64,000 bases of DNA from Prevotella sp. (GTDB lineage Bacteria > Bacteroidota > Bacteroidia > Bacteroidales > Bacteroidaceae). Shown here in pieces: positions 9,473 through 19,514 of this stretch. Below the pieces are notes generated by a model, which searched no databases, had not been told where the DNA came from, and saw only the letters and a program-made list of their open reading frames with translations. The stretch spans positions 62,001 to 126,000 of the forward strand of contig JAFUVB010000061.1 in NCBI GenBank assembly GCA_017471245.1, in the 5' to 3' direction. The position numbers and the translations under genes are program-made. Within the stretch, counting starts at the first letter, position 1. Every line of letters starts with the position of its first letter.

Positions 9473-9490
9473 AAAAAACACGATATCAAT

Positions 9491-10462
9491 ATGACTGCAA
9501 ACGAAATTCTCTCCCTGTTCAACAGTTATCTGGAGCAGCTGCCCTACGACAGGAAGCCCCAGAGCCTCTATGAACCTGTTAAATACGTACTCTCATTAGG
9601 AGGGAAACGAATACGTCCCGTGCTGATGATGCTTGCATATCAGATGTACAAGGACAATCCCGAAAGCATTCTTCCGCAGGCCTGTGCTTTGGAGACATAT
9701 CATAACTTCACGCTCCTGCACGATGATTTGATGGATAATGCCAATATGCGCCGTGGACATGCTACCGTTCACGTCAAGTGGGATGCCAATGCTGCTATTC
9801 TTTCGGGCGATACCATGCTTGCACTTGCATTCCAGCGCATGGCAGCATGTGCTCAGGATAAGCTGCGGGCAGTGGTTGATTTGTTCACAGAAACGGTTCT
9901 CGAGATTGATGAAGGTCAGCAGATGGACATGGATTTTGAGAAACGTATTGACGTAAGGGAAGAGGAATATATTGAAATGATCCGTCTGAAGACGAGCGTT
10001 CTGCTGGCATGTGCCTTGAAAATCGGTGCAATCATGGCGGATGCTCCTGCCGAAGATGCCGATAATCTGTATATGTTCGGTGAGAGAATGGGGCTTGCCT
10101 TCCAGTTACAAGACGATTTCCTTGATGTTTATGGTGATCCTAAGGTGTTTGGAAAAGCAATCGGAGGCGACATCATGTGCAACAAGAAAACATTCATGCT
10201 GATTAATGCATTCAATATGGCATCTGAAAGCCAGCGGGAAGACCTGTTGCAGTGGATTAATGCTGAAAGCCCTGATCCGCAAGAAAAGATTGCTGCTGTC
10301 ACAAACCTGTATAACACGATAGGTATTGACAAACTGGCGCAGCAGCGCATCATGCATTATTTTGACGAAAGCCGTAGCTATCTTGCCAAAGTGAAGGTGG
10401 ATGACGAGCGCAAGCAGTTGCTGTATGATTATACCGATCAGATGATGCATCGCAAGAAATAA
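9491..10462 (+). CDS. Polyprenyl (isoprenyl) diphosphate synthase
   Basis: A 323-residue all-helical trans-prenyltransferase that condenses isopentenyl diphosphate with allylic diphosphates. The first Asp-rich motif DDLMD is at 78-82, followed by NANMRRG, and the second, DDFLD, is at 208-212. Its length suits a farnesyl/geranylgeranyl type synthase feeding quinone or carrier lipid synthesis. Chain length cannot be assigned with confidence. It lies 18 nt after the tonB-like gene and 18 nt before tatD. Confidence 0.9.
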   Translation: MTANEILSLFNSYLEQLPYDRKPQSLYEPVKYVLSLGGKRIRPVLMMLAYQMYKDNPESILPQACALETYHNFTLLHDDLMDNANMRRGHATVHVKWDANAAILSGDTMLALAFQRMAACAQDKLRAVVDLFTETVLEIDEGQQMDMDFEKRIDVREEEYIEMIRLKTSVLLACALKIGAIMADAPAEDADNLYMFGERMGLAFQLQDDFLDVYGDPKVFGKAIGGDIMCNKKTFMLINAFNMASESQREDLLQWINAESPDPQEKIAAVTNLYNTIGIDKLAQQRIMHYFDESRSYLAKVKVDDERKQLLYDYTDQMMHRKK

Positions 10463-10480
10463 GTCAGAGACGATCATTTA

Positions 10481-11371
10481 ATGAGAACCCATATCATAGA
10501 AAGTGATTCAATGAAGGAAGAGAAAAAGAATAACTACACGTTTATCGACACGCATGCTCATCTCGATGGCGAGGAGTTCAACGATGATCGCGACGAGGTG
10601 GTAAAGCGGGCACGAGAGGCTGGAGTGGGGAAGGTGTTCATACCTGCCATCAACTTGCCTTCGGTGCAGGCAGTGCTTGATACCTGTGCGCGTTATCCTG
10701 GGTTCGCTTTTCCGATGATTGGTCTCCATCCCGAGGATGTGAAGGATGACTGGCGGCAGGTACTCGCTCAGATGAAAGCCATTCTCATGTCACAAGTATC
10801 TGGTGAACAGTCTTTCGGTTCATCAGTCGATACAAAACCTGCACCGAATGATCCTGTGTTCATCGCGATTGGTGAGGTTGGACTTGATTATTACTGGAGC
10901 CGCGAATTTGAGAAAGAGCAGTTGGAGGCTTTTGAAGAGCAAGTGAGATGGAGCATTGAGACACGATTGCCTTTGATGATTCATTGCAGGAAGGCGCAGA
11001 ATGAGATGGTAAGTCTCTTGAAAAAATATGAGCGTGAACTGCCAGGCGGAGTGTTCCATTGTTTCACAGGCAATGAGAAAGAGGCTGCTGAATTGTTGCG
11101 CTTTGAGCGTTTCGTGCTGGGCATTGGCGGTGTCCTTACTTTCAAGAAGAGCCATCTGCCTGAAGTGCTCACGTCAGTTCCCATGAGTCGCATCGTATTG
11201 GAGACAGACACTCCGTATATGGCACCTGTCCCCATGCGTGGAAAGCGTAACGAGAGCGCATACGTGCGTTTCGTGCTGGAGCGTGTTGCCGAGTGCTATC
11301 AGGTTGAGCCGGAAAAGGTGGCGTATGAGACCAACAGGAACGTAGAAAGAGTGTTCCGCCGTATAAGTTAA
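10481..11371 (+). CDS. tatD: TatD family metal-dependent hydrolase (DNase)
   Basis: A TIM-barrel metal hydrolase of the TatD family, linked to 3'-5' exonuclease activity in DNA repair and RNA quality control. The HxH metal motif is DTHAHLDG. The metal-binding GEVGLDYYW, MIHCRKAQ and ETDTPYMAP blocks follow in the usual order. ATG 10481 gives 296 residues and ATG 10511 gives 286. The longer form adds MRTHIIESDS with no family counterpart, so the second start is quite possible. About 25 residues (around 105-125), Ser- and Phe-containing, look like a lineage-specific loop. Confidence 0.9.
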   Translation: MRTHIIESDSMKEEKKNNYTFIDTHAHLDGEEFNDDRDEVVKRAREAGVGKVFIPAINLPSVQAVLDTCARYPGFAFPMIGLHPEDVKDDWRQVLAQMKAILMSQVSGEQSFGSSVDTKPAPNDPVFIAIGEVGLDYYWSREFEKEQLEAFEEQVRWSIETRLPLMIHCRKAQNEMVSLLKKYERELPGGVFHCFTGNEKEAAELLRFERFVLGIGGVLTFKKSHLPEVLTSVPMSRIVLETDTPYMAPVPMRGKRNESAYVRFVLERVAECYQVEPEKVAYETNRNVERVFRRIS

Positions 11372-11396
11372 CATTACATTTGATAATGCATAGATA

Positions 11397-13481
11397 ATGG
11401 TTGTATGTATTGCCGAGAAACCCAGCGTGGCGCGCGACATAGCGCGTATCATAGGGGCGAATAGTCAGAAAGACGGATATATGGAAGGCAACGGGTATCA
11501 GGTGACATGGACTTTCGGTCATTTGTGCACGTTGAAAGAGCCTCATGACTATACTCCGATGTGGAAAGCATGGAGTTTATCCTCTCTGCCTATGATTCCG
11601 CAGCGATTCGGCATCAAACTGATTGAGGATAAAGGCATTCAGAAGCAGTTTTCAACTATCGAGCGACTGATGCAAAGTGCTGACGGCATTATTAATTGTG
11701 GTGATGCCGGACAGGAGGGAGAACTGATACAGCGTTGGGTGATGCAGAAAGCTCAGGCGAAATGCCCGGTGAAGCGGCTGTGGATATCATCAATGACAGA
11801 TGAAGCTATCCGCGAAGGATTCCAGCAACTGAAAGACCAGCAGGAATACCAGCCATTATACCTTGCCGGATTGTCGCGAGCTATCGGCGACTGGCTCTTG
11901 GGAATGAACGCGACACGTCTTTATACACTGAAGTATGGACAAAACAGGCAGGTGCTGTCTATTGGTCGCGTGCAGACACCTACGTTGGCACTGATCGTGA
12001 ATCGTCAGAAAGAAATCGACAATTTCAAACCGGAGCCATATTGGGTGCTTTCAACAATCTACCGCGATACGCTTTTCACTGCTACAAAGGGGAGGTTCAC
12101 CAGTAAGGAGGAAGGAGAGAAGAGCTTCGACACCATAAAAGGAAAGCCGTTCACGGTGACCAAGGTAGAGAAGAAGAACGGCAAAGAAGCCCCCAAGCAG
12201 CTCTATGACCTGACATCACTACAGGTGGACTGCAATAGGAAATATGGGATGAGTGCAGAAACGACACTCAATGTCATTCAGGCACTTTATGAACGAAAGC
12301 TTACAACCTATCCGCGCGTGGATACGCAATATCTTTCTGATGACATCTACCCCAAGTGTCCTCAGATTATGAACGGACTCTATCAAGTGAAATATGGAGG
12401 AGTTCCTGCTTATGCAGAGTTGGTAAAACCGCTCGGTGGAAAACCGTTGCCTAAGTCAAAGCGAGTTTTTGATACGGCAAAGGTTACCGACCATCATGCC
12501 ATTATTCCAACTGGTGTGGTTCCACAGGGCATGAGCGACATGGAACGTCATGTCTACGATTTGATTTCCCGCCGTTTCATCAGTGTTTTCTATCCTGACT
12601 GTAAGTTCTCTACTACTACGGTGTTGGGAGAAGTAGACGGAATTGAATTCAAGGTAACAGGTAAGGAAATCCTTGACCCAGGCTGGAGGGCTGTATATGC
12701 GCTTCCGCAGTCAGCAGTATCATCGTCGGCATCTTCATCTTCTTCAGAATCCACATCACAGGAAGACGAAGAGAAGAAAGAAGATGAGGAGAAAACGTTG
12801 CCCACTTTCGTCAAAGGTGAAAGTGGAGAGCATACTCCCACACTGACTGAAAAGCAGACCATTCCGCCACCTTATTATAATGAGGCCTCTCTGTTGCGTG
12901 CTATGGAGACTGCCGGCAAGTTCGTGGAGGATGAGGAATTGCGCGCAGCCATGAAGGAAAACGGCATCGGGCGTCCGTCATCGAGAGCTGGTATCATTGA
13001 AACTTTGTTCAAGCGCCATTACATAAGAAGGGAGAGGAAGCGTCTGGTTGCTACTCCTACGGGCATTGAACTGATTGACATGATTAAGGAGGAGTTGTTG
13101 AAGAGCTGCGAACTGACTGGTATCTGGGAAAAAAAACTGAGAGATATCGAGCATCAGAAATACGATCCGTCCCAGTTCATTGCTGAATTGAAAGAGCAAA
13201 TCACTGACATCGTCAACCAAGTGTTGGCAGACAATAGTAACCGACATATCGCAATCACCACCGATGAAGATGTGAAGAAGAAACGGAGAACAAAGAAAAA
13301 TGACAATCCCGCTACAGCATCCACAGCGAAAAACCAATCATCTGCCACACAACAACCTGATTCTCTCGTAGGTAAGCCTTGTCCTATATGCGGAAAAGGT
13401 CATATCATCAAGGGCAAGACAGCATACGGCTGTAGTGAATGGAAGAGCGGATGCACATTCAGAAAGCCCTTCACACAATAA
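11397..13481 (+). CDS. topB: DNA topoisomerase III (type IA)
   Basis: A 694-residue type IA topoisomerase that decatenates and relaxes negatively supercoiled DNA. It starts with a Toprim domain (MVVCIAEKPSVARDIAR, then GDAGQEGE). The catalytic Tyr305 lies in TTYPRVDTQYL. A low-complexity Ser/Glu linker (about 440-465) interrupts the core before the IGRPSSRAGIIETL block. The C-terminus has one four-cysteine zinc element (CPICGKG and later GC..GC). A similar Ser/Glu insert occurs in some Bacteroidales TopB proteins, and plasmid-borne TopB copies are common. Here the context is housekeeping genes. Confidence 0.93.
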   Translation: MVVCIAEKPSVARDIARIIGANSQKDGYMEGNGYQVTWTFGHLCTLKEPHDYTPMWKAWSLSSLPMIPQRFGIKLIEDKGIQKQFSTIERLMQSADGIINCGDAGQEGELIQRWVMQKAQAKCPVKRLWISSMTDEAIREGFQQLKDQQEYQPLYLAGLSRAIGDWLLGMNATRLYTLKYGQNRQVLSIGRVQTPTLALIVNRQKEIDNFKPEPYWVLSTIYRDTLFTATKGRFTSKEEGEKSFDTIKGKPFTVTKVEKKNGKEAPKQLYDLTSLQVDCNRKYGMSAETTLNVIQALYERKLTTYPRVDTQYLSDDIYPKCPQIMNGLYQVKYGGVPAYAELVKPLGGKPLPKSKRVFDTAKVTDHHAIIPTGVVPQGMSDMERHVYDLISRRFISVFYPDCKFSTTTVLGEVDGIEFKVTGKEILDPGWRAVYALPQSAVSSSASSSSSESTSQEDEEKKEDEEKTLPTFVKGESGEHTPTLTEKQTIPPPYYNEASLLRAMETAGKFVEDEELRAAMKENGIGRPSSRAGIIETLFKRHYIRRERKRLVATPTGIELIDMIKEELLKSCELTGIWEKKLRDIEHQKYDPSQFIAELKEQITDIVNQVLADNSNRHIAITTDEDVKKKRRTKKNDNPATASTAKNQSSATQQPDSLVGKPCPICGKGHIIKGKTAYGCSEWKSGCTFRKPFTQ

Positions 13482-13509
13482 AATACCCTTATCTTCGTTT
13501 ATTGATAGT

Positions 13510-15576
13510 ATGCGAAAACCTGCAATTATCATCATCGTGCTTTCCTGTCTGCTCATGTCGTGTGGCGCAGACAGGAATATGAAGAAGGGGGAGAAACTCC
13601 TTGCCATCGGTGAGTATTATGATGCTGCAGAACAGTTCAAGCAGGCATACACACGCACACCTGCAAAGGAAAGAGACACCAGGGGTAAAAGAGCACTTAA
13701 AATGGCACTATGCTATGAGAAGATAAACGCCACCCCGAAAGCCATTGCCGCATATAGGAATGTAATTCGATATAAGCAGGATAACATCGGAACGCATCTT
13801 TCATTGGCGCGCTTGTTGTTAAAGAATGGCGGTTACAAGGAGGCTGCACGCGAGTTTCAGATGGTTCTTGATTCCATGCCAGACAATCAACTGGCCAAGG
13901 AAGGGCTGAAATCGTCAATGAGTGCACCGGAAATCAAACAGCTCGGCTCACGTTATACCGTTAAAAAGATGGATGTCTTTAATTCGAGGCGCGCCGATTA
14001 TTCTCCGATGCTGTGCGGAGATGAATGCAACCAGCTGTTTTTCACTTCCACTCGCAACGAAGCGCAGGGCGATGAACTGAGTGGAATCACGGGCGCAAAG
14101 CCGGGAGATATCTTCTTTTCACAAAAGGACGATAAGGGAAAATGGGGAAAACCGCAGACGATAGACTCTGGACTGAATACAGAATATGATGAAGGAGCCT
14201 GCTGTTTCTCCCCCGACCAGCGTGTGATGTATCTTACACAATGCGCAACCGACCCTTCTTATCCACGTTATGCCACCATCATGACTTCCAACCGTTCTGA
14301 TGCTGCATGGGGAAAACCGTCGTTGTTGGAGATTACGCGTGATACGTTGTCGAGCTATGCCCATCCTGCGGTGTCGCCTGATGGCGAATGGCTCTATTTC
14401 GTTTCAGATATGCCAGGAGGTAAAGGTGGATTGGATATATGGCGTGTTAGGCTCACTGCGGCTGGCATGGGTGGTGTTGAGAATCTTGGAGAGCCTATAA
14501 ACACTGAGGGAAATGAGATGTTTCCCACCTTTCGACCCAATGGCGATCTGTATTTCTCATCAAATGGTCACGCTGGAATGGGGGGACTCGATATATTTAT
14601 CGCAAAAGTAGGTAATGATGGAAGATATAAACTTGAGCATCCCGGCTATCCGCTGAATTCACAAGGTGACGATTTCGGCTGTACTTTCGAAGGTTCCTTC
14701 AACAGGGGATTCTTTTCTTCAAACCGCGGTGATGGCAGAGGATGGGATCATATCTATAGTTTTGAAAACCCTGAAATCATGCAGACCCTGAAAGGATGGG
14801 TTTACGAGATGGACGGATACGAGTTGCCTGCAGCACAAGTATATATGGTTGGTGATGATGGAACAAACCTGAAATTGTCTGTTAAGGGTGATGGCTCATT
14901 TGAACAGGTGATAGAACCTGGCGTGAACTATATCTTGCTTGCTTCATGCAGAGGATTTCTCAATCACAAGGAAGAACTGCGCGTGGAGCCAGTAACAGAG
15001 TCGGAGGAATACACATTGCAGTTCCCGCTTGCCTCTATCCGCGTTCCTGTTCTCATCGATAATATATTTTATGATTTCGACAAGGCGACACTACGTCCAG
15101 AGTCGGCAGCATCACTTGACGAACTGGTGAAGTTGCTTGAGGAGAATCAGAATGTTACAATCGAGTTGAGTGCCCATGCCGACTATCGCGGAAGTGCCGA
15201 TTACAATAAGAGACTATCGCAAAAGCGTGCCGAGTCGGTGGTAAACTATCTGATAGAGCATGGAATTCCCAAAGACCGACTTACTCCAAAAGGCTATGGA
15301 GTAGAAAAGCCAAAGACCATCAGGAAGAAATTAACGGAAAAATATCCATGGCTTAAAGAAGACGATGTGCTGACAGAGGATTTCATTAAAAAGCTTGATG
15401 ACAAGGAGAAAGAAGAAATATGCAACCAACTGAACCGCCGTACGGAGTTTATAGTGCTTCGCACGACCTATGGAATGTTCGATGAGAAAGGTCAGTTAAA
15501 GACAAATCCAAAGAGCAAACCCGCGAAAAAGGGTGACACGAAAGAAGAAGATGATGGATTCTTCATCTTCGATTAA
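13510..15576 (+). CDS. porE: Outer-membrane lipoprotein PorE-like (type IX secretion): TPR, propeller, regulatory and OmpA domains
   Basis: A 688-residue predicted lipoprotein. The signal peptide ends in a lipobox (LLMSC, Cys19). Then come TPR helices (about 22-140), a beta-propeller with PD40-type repeats such as SPDGEWLYFVSDMPGGKGG and FSSNRGDGRGWDHIYSF (about 150-430), a carboxypeptidase-regulatory-like domain (about 430-510) and an OmpA C-terminal domain with FYDFDKATLRPES and SAHADYRGSADYN (about 515-650). This domain order is that of P. gingivalis PorE, thought to link the secretion machine to peptidoglycan. An in-frame ATG at 13435 overlaps topB and lacks a signal peptide, so 13510 is preferred. 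Confidence 0.83.
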   Translation: MRKPAIIIIVLSCLLMSCGADRNMKKGEKLLAIGEYYDAAEQFKQAYTRTPAKERDTRGKRALKMALCYEKINATPKAIAAYRNVIRYKQDNIGTHLSLARLLLKNGGYKEAAREFQMVLDSMPDNQLAKEGLKSSMSAPEIKQLGSRYTVKKMDVFNSRRADYSPMLCGDECNQLFFTSTRNEAQGDELSGITGAKPGDIFFSQKDDKGKWGKPQTIDSGLNTEYDEGACCFSPDQRVMYLTQCATDPSYPRYATIMTSNRSDAAWGKPSLLEITRDTLSSYAHPAVSPDGEWLYFVSDMPGGKGGLDIWRVRLTAAGMGGVENLGEPINTEGNEMFPTFRPNGDLYFSSNGHAGMGGLDIFIAKVGNDGRYKLEHPGYPLNSQGDDFGCTFEGSFNRGFFSSNRGDGRGWDHIYSFENPEIMQTLKGWVYEMDGYELPAAQVYMVGDDGTNLKLSVKGDGSFEQVIEPGVNYILLASCRGFLNHKEELRVEPVTESEEYTLQFPLASIRVPVLIDNIFYDFDKATLRPESAASLDELVKLLEENQNVTIELSAHADYRGSADYNKRLSQKRAESVVNYLIEHGIPKDRLTPKGYGVEKPKTIRKKLTEKYPWLKEDDVLTEDFIKKLDDKEKEEICNQLNRRTEFIVLRTTYGMFDEKGQLKTNPKSKPAKKGDTKEEDDGFFIFD

Positions 15577-15599
15577 GTCTGGCAAGTACGGATTCAGTC

Positions 15600-16655
15600 C
15601 TATTTAAAGAGGCGACGTGACACGCGAACATTGATTACAGGAAACACTTTCATCGTTTTCACTGCATTTACGTATCTTCCCACTGCACCTTTTACGTGCT
15701 GTGTTACGAGGTCCGTACCGTAACAGTCGATGCGGGGTGTCCATCCCCACCACATAAAGCCACATTCCAGCATCACGCCGTATTTCTTGTCTGCCTTCGG
15801 TTCGTAGTCTCCATATCCAAAACCTAAGTATGGTTTCCATCTATCCGCCTGAACTGTCGCCTTGACCATGGCTTCTTCATCAGGAACCAGAAAGTAGTCG
15901 CCTAAGTGGATGCCCATCTTTTCGCTGTCTTCAGCCAAGTCTCGCAGGTCGATATCCATCGTTCTCCCGCTCCCGTCAGGCACTTGGAGGATGTAATCCT
16001 CCCTGTTGTCGCTGCTTCCACGCTCTATCATGTGGTTATACATGCCTACACAGAAGAGCATCGGGGTGGATTCATTCTTGTTATATGCCTTTGCTACGTT
16101 CTTGTTTCCATAATAGACACCGCCGGTGAGGAACCATTTCTTATTGTGAAAGGGGAAAACATCAACCAGCAAACTTGCATTATGATAGGTGGGACGCCCA
16201 TACATGTCCACATATTTTGACACTTTGTAGCCCGTCATGTCGTTGAACACTTTGGCAAGACGGTCGAAACGAGTAGGAATTCGGTTGCCATTCTCATCGT
16301 ATTGCCTCTTTTCTGAAGCATCTCCGACAGATAGCTTGAAGTGCATGGTATGCTTCCACGATGGCATAAACGAGAAACCCGCCCTCACGCGGAAGGTTTC
16401 GTTGATAGGCATAGAGAGATCAACGCCTATTCCAGTAGTTCCTGCTGATACTGCCACATCAAGGCGATCGGCGAAACCTGATGTCTTGCTTTGTGAAGAT
16501 TCTTCAGTTAATATGTCGGAAGCATTTACGGTTACTGTATTGTCAACATTTTCTGCTGCATTCTTCTGTTCTTGTGCAGACACATGTACAGTGGCAATGG
16601 CTGCCATGATACAAGTTACAATGTTTCTGAAGTGAATGGCTATCATAAAAAACAA
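15600..16655 (-). CDS. Predicted outer-membrane beta-barrel protein, unknown function
   Basis: A 351-residue protein with an N-terminal signal peptide (ending near VHVSAQEQ). After a low-complexity polar segment come many short alternating strands with aromatic ends (FRVRAGFSFMPSW, WFLTGGVYYGNK, YLGFGYGDYE). This is the pattern of a porin-like barrel. The conserved-looking GVMLECGFMWWGWTPRIDCYG segment lies near the end. Residues 1-3 may not be translated, since ATG 16646 also works. It converges on porE with only 23 nt between the stops and has its own promoter box. I do not recognise a characterised family. Confidence 0.7.
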   Translation of the reverse strand: MFFMIAIHFRNIVTCIMAAIATVHVSAQEQKNAAENVDNTVTVNASDILTEESSQSKTSGFADRLDVAVSAGTTGIGVDLSMPINETFRVRAGFSFMPSWKHTMHFKLSVGDASEKRQYDENGNRIPTRFDRLAKVFNDMTGYKVSKYVDMYGRPTYHNASLLVDVFPFHNKKWFLTGGVYYGNKNVAKAYNKNESTPMLFCVGMYNHMIERGSSDNREDYILQVPDGSGRTMDIDLRDLAEDSEKMGIHLGDYFLVPDEEAMVKATVQADRWKPYLGFGYGDYEPKADKKYGVMLECGFMWWGWTPRIDCYGTDLVTQHVKGAVGRYVNAVKTMKVFPVINVRVSRRLFK

Positions 16656-16691
16656 ATTGACGAGTTAAAAAAGATAAGAACTAATTGAGTG

Positions 16692-16699
16692 CAAATTTA
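16692..16699 (-). promoter_or_regulatory. -7 box of the minus-strand outer-membrane protein gene
   Basis: TAAATTTG on the minus strand, 37 nt before the ATG at 16655. Confidence 0.5.
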
Positions 16700-16753
16700 A
16701 TTTAAAAAATCAAATGTACAAAGTTTTTTGTCAAAAGTTTAAATAATATTTGG

Positions 16754-16761
16754 TAACTTTG
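16754..16761 (+). promoter_or_regulatory. -7 box of the rsmF-like gene
   Basis: TAACTTTG, 21 nt before the ATG at 16782, in a 126-nt divergent intergenic region. Confidence 0.6.
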
Positions 16762-16781
16762 GGCGCTATAAGAGATAATCC

Positions 16782-18113
16782 ATGCATCTTCCTGAAGATT
16801 TCATAAGATATACCAGGCATTTGATGGGCGAAAGGCGATGGTCTTTGTTCGAAGAGGGATTGCAACAGCAATCTCCTGTAAGCGTGCGCCTTAATCCCAG
16901 AAAAGTGAATACGGATAAAATCCTGCTGGAGAAAGTGCCATGGAGTGATTACGGATATTATCTTGCTGAGCGCCCCAACTTCACTTTCGATCCTCTGTTG
17001 CATGCCGGAGTCTATTATGTACAGGAAGCTTCGTCCATGTTTATTGAGTATGTGCTTCGGCATATCGTCAAAAAGCCGATAGCAATGCTTGATATGTGTG
17101 CCGCTCCGGGGGGAAAGTCGATAGCAGCCCGTACGGTGTTGCCCGAAGGGAGCTTGCTGTTCAGCAATGAGCCCATGAAAACCAGGGCGCAAATCTTGGC
17201 AGAAAACATTCAGAAATGGGGCTTTCCTGCCACTGTGGTCACCAATAGCTATCCTGCCGACTATGCTAAAACGAACATGAAGTTTGATGTTGTCTTATGT
17301 GATGTTCCATGTTCCGGCGAAGGTATGTTTAGAAAGGATCCGGCATCCATTGACGAATGGAGCGTTGCCAACGTAGGTAAATGTCAGTTGCTGCAGCGCC
17401 AGATCGTTGGCGAAGCATGGCATTGCCTCGAACCAGGGGGCTTTCTCATCTATTCTACATGTACGTTCAATACAAAAGAAAATGAGGAGAACATCGCTTT
17501 CTTCATGGAAGAATTTGGAGCAGAAGTAGTTGAATTGCCAATCAGAGAGCAGTGGAATATCACTGGCTCATTGCTTCCAGGATTCAACCATCCTGTTTAT
17601 CGCTTCATTCCAGGCATCACCCGCGGTGAGGGATTGTTCATGTGCGTGATGAGAAAGCCTGGTGAACCGTCATGTCGTGGCATATCCGCGATGACAAACA
17701 ATCTCAAGCAGCTTCATGTGATTTATGATCATGTTCTTCAAGAGGACAGGGCAGAAAAACGCCGAGATAAAAAAACAGCAAAAGGAGGGCATCCTCACAA
17801 ACGCGATGAAGCAAAAAACACGGCGAAAGAGGATACACCTCAGCATGCCGAAGCACTTTCAGTGAATCATGACAATGACAAATATCCGCATGTTGAACTT
17901 AGTTATAAAGATGCCATTTCCTATCTGCGCAGAGAGGCAATCACATTGCCTTCGTCGGTGCCGCGCGGTTTCGTCGTGGTAACTTTTCAAGAACATCCTC
18001 TTGGATTTGTCAAAAACATAGGCAATCGTGCCAATAATCTCTACCCGCAGAACTGGAAAATAAAATCGACATATATACCTACAGAATATGAGACAGTATT
18101 TAGACTTGCTTAA
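16782..18113 (+). CDS. rRNA (cytosine-C5)-methyltransferase, RsmF/NOL1-NOP2-Sun family
   Basis: A 443-residue SAM-dependent RNA m5C methyltransferase. The SAM-binding [12 protein letters not shown] motif is at about 103-114. The two catalytic cysteines are in [13 protein letters not shown] (motif IV) and YSTCTF (motif VI). A C-terminal region of about 150 residues, after a Lys-rich linker, resembles the PUA-like RNA-binding end of RsmF-type enzymes ([20 protein letters not shown]). The target is probably 16S rRNA, but the position is not certain. Its 3' end overlaps the start of thyA by 26 nt in another frame. Confidence 0.87.
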   Translation: MHLPEDFIRYTRHLMGERRWSLFEEGLQQQSPVSVRLNPRKVNTDKILLEKVPWSDYGYYLAERPNFTFDPLLHAGVYYVQEASSMFIEYVLRHIVKKPIAMLDMCAAPGGKSIAARTVLPEGSLLFSNEPMKTRAQILAENIQKWGFPATVVTNSYPADYAKTNMKFDVVLCDVPCSGEGMFRKDPASIDEWSVANVGKCQLLQRQIVGEAWHCLEPGGFLIYSTCTFNTKENEENIAFFMEEFGAEVVELPIREQWNITGSLLPGFNHPVYRFIPGITRGEGLFMCVMRKPGEPSCRGISAMTNNLKQLHVIYDHVLQEDRAEKRRDKKTAKGGHPHKRDEAKNTAKEDTPQHAEALSVNHDNDKYPHVELSYKDAISYLRREAITLPSSVPRGFVVVTFQEHPLGFVKNIGNRANNLYPQNWKIKSTYIPTEYETVFRLA

Positions 18114-18882
18114 CCGTATATTAACGGAAGGTACAGAAAAGAGCGACCGCACAGGAACAGGTACCATCAGCATCTTCGGAAACCAGATGCGATTCAATAT
18201 GGATGACGGTTTTCCGCTGCTCACCACCAAGAAGTTGCACCTGAAATCCATCATCTACGAACTGCTTTGGTTCCTCAAAGGCGATACCAATGTAAGGTAT
18301 CTTCAGGAGCATGGGGTGAGAATATGGAATGAATGGGCAGATGAAAACGGCGAACTCGGTCCCGTTTATGGTCATCAATGGCGCTCCTGGCCGGATTATC
18401 AAGGCGGAACCATTGACCAGATACAATATGTACTCGACCAGATTCGCACGAATCCCGATTCACGACGTATGATTGTCAGTGCGTGGAATGTTGCAGAAGT
18501 GAATAAAATGGCGTTGCCACCATGCCATACCATGTTCCAGTTCTATGTAGCAAATGGAAGATTGAGCCTGCAACTGTATCAGCGCAGTGCCGATACATTC
18601 CTTGGCGTGCCCTTCAACATCGCTTCCTATGCCCTTCTCCTACAGATGATGGCCCAGGTAACAGGCTTAAAGGCCGGTGATTTCATACATACCACCGGTG
18701 ATACCCATCTTTATCTGAATCATCTTGAGCAGGCAAAGCTGCAACTAACGCGTACACCACGTCCATTACCTACGATGAAACTCAATCCCGACGTGAAAAG
18801 TCTTTTTGATTTCTGCTATGAGGATTTCCAACTTGAAGGATATAATCCATGGGATCACATCAAAGCCGATGTCTCCGTATAG
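18088..18882 (+). CDS. thyA: Thymidylate synthase
   Basis: A 264-residue enzyme that makes dTMP from dUMP using methylene-tetrahydrofolate. The catalytic Cys146 is in [12 protein letters not shown], preceded by the phosphate-binding RRMIVSAWN. The cofactor and dUMP-binding blocks GHQWRSW and [18 protein letters not shown] are intact, and the length equals that of classic ThyA. The ATG lies inside the last codons of the rsmF-like gene, implying translational coupling. folA follows 113 nt downstream and regenerates tetrahydrofolate from the dihydrofolate ThyA produces. Confidence 0.97.
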   Translation: MRQYLDLLNRILTEGTEKSDRTGTGTISIFGNQMRFNMDDGFPLLTTKKLHLKSIIYELLWFLKGDTNVRYLQEHGVRIWNEWADENGELGPVYGHQWRSWPDYQGGTIDQIQYVLDQIRTNPDSRRMIVSAWNVAEVNKMALPPCHTMFQFYVANGRLSLQLYQRSADTFLGVPFNIASYALLLQMMAQVTGLKAGDFIHTTGDTHLYLNHLEQAKLQLTRTPRPLPTMKLNPDVKSLFDFCYEDFQLEGYNPWDHIKADVSV

Positions 18883-18935
18883 CACCAGCGAATCATCCCA
18901 ATACTTGTAACTCATCATAAACCACATTATTAATC

Positions 18936-19001
18936 TCAATCAGACAAGATTATCAACATCATCTGGCAAGATTATCAATATCAATCAGACAAGACATGAC
19001 C
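18936..19001 (+). repeat. 22-nt tandem repeat, three units, ending over the folA start codon
   Basis: Units start at 18936, 18958 and 18980. Each has a core like CAATCAGACAAGATTATC. The last unit includes the folA ATG at 18996. The sequence is unrelated to the AAACCTATGG arrays but has the same 22-nt period. Confidence 0.75.
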
Positions 19002-19514
19002 ATCAATATTATAGCTGCCGTGGCAAAAAACCGTGCTATCGGTAAGGACAACAAACTGATTTACTGGCTTCCAAATGACATGAAACGTTTCAAGAGCCTC
19101 ACTACCGGGCATACAATCGTGATGGGGCGGAAGACTTTCGACAGTTTGCCGAAGGGGGCACTGCCTAATCGCCGCAACATAGTGCTGAGCCGCTCTTCAA
19201 AACAGTTGCCGGGATGTGACTGCTATGCGTCTCTTGAGGATGCGCTGAGCCATTGCCAGCCAGACGAAGATATCTTTATCATTGGCGGTGAATCAGTCTA
19301 TCGCCAGGCACTTCCATGCGCCGACCGTCTGTATATGACCGAAGTGGATGACACTCCCTCAGATGCCGATGCGTTCTTTCCTCCTTATGATGACTGGAAA
19401 AAGGTTTCAGAGGAGCGGCATACCATAGATGAGAAGCATCGCTTTGCGTATTCTTTTGTGGATTACATCAAGAACGAGGATTGTTTGAAGCAGGATAATA
19501 AGCCTGAGACTTAA
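18996..19514 (+). CDS. folA: Dihydrofolate reductase
   Basis: A 172-residue NADPH-dependent reductase of dihydrofolate. The N-terminal strand MTINIIAAVAKNRAIGKDN, the LPNDMKRFK helix with the active-site Asp, the GRKTFDSLPK nucleotide site and IIGGESVYRQAL are all present. It follows thyA on the same strand. The array of 22-nt repeats before it reaches its start codon, and a second 22-nt-period array lies directly after its stop, so the gene is framed by repeats. Confidence 0.96.
   Translation: MTINIIAAVAKNRAIGKDNKLIYWLPNDMKRFKSLTTGHTIVMGRKTFDSLPKGALPNRRNIVLSRSSKQLPGCDCYASLEDALSHCQPDEDIFIIGGESVYRQALPCADRLYMTEVDDTPSDADAFFPPYDDWKKVSEERHTIDEKHRFAYSFVDYIKNEDCLKQDNKPET

Noticed and set aside
11397..13481. 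Mobile-element topB
   Set aside because: TopB can be carried by conjugative elements, but here no transfer, integrase or plasmid genes lie nearby, and the flanking genes are housekeeping.
13435..13509. Longer start for the PorE-like protein
   Set aside because: It overlaps topB and lacks the lipoprotein signal, which the ATG at 13510 provides.
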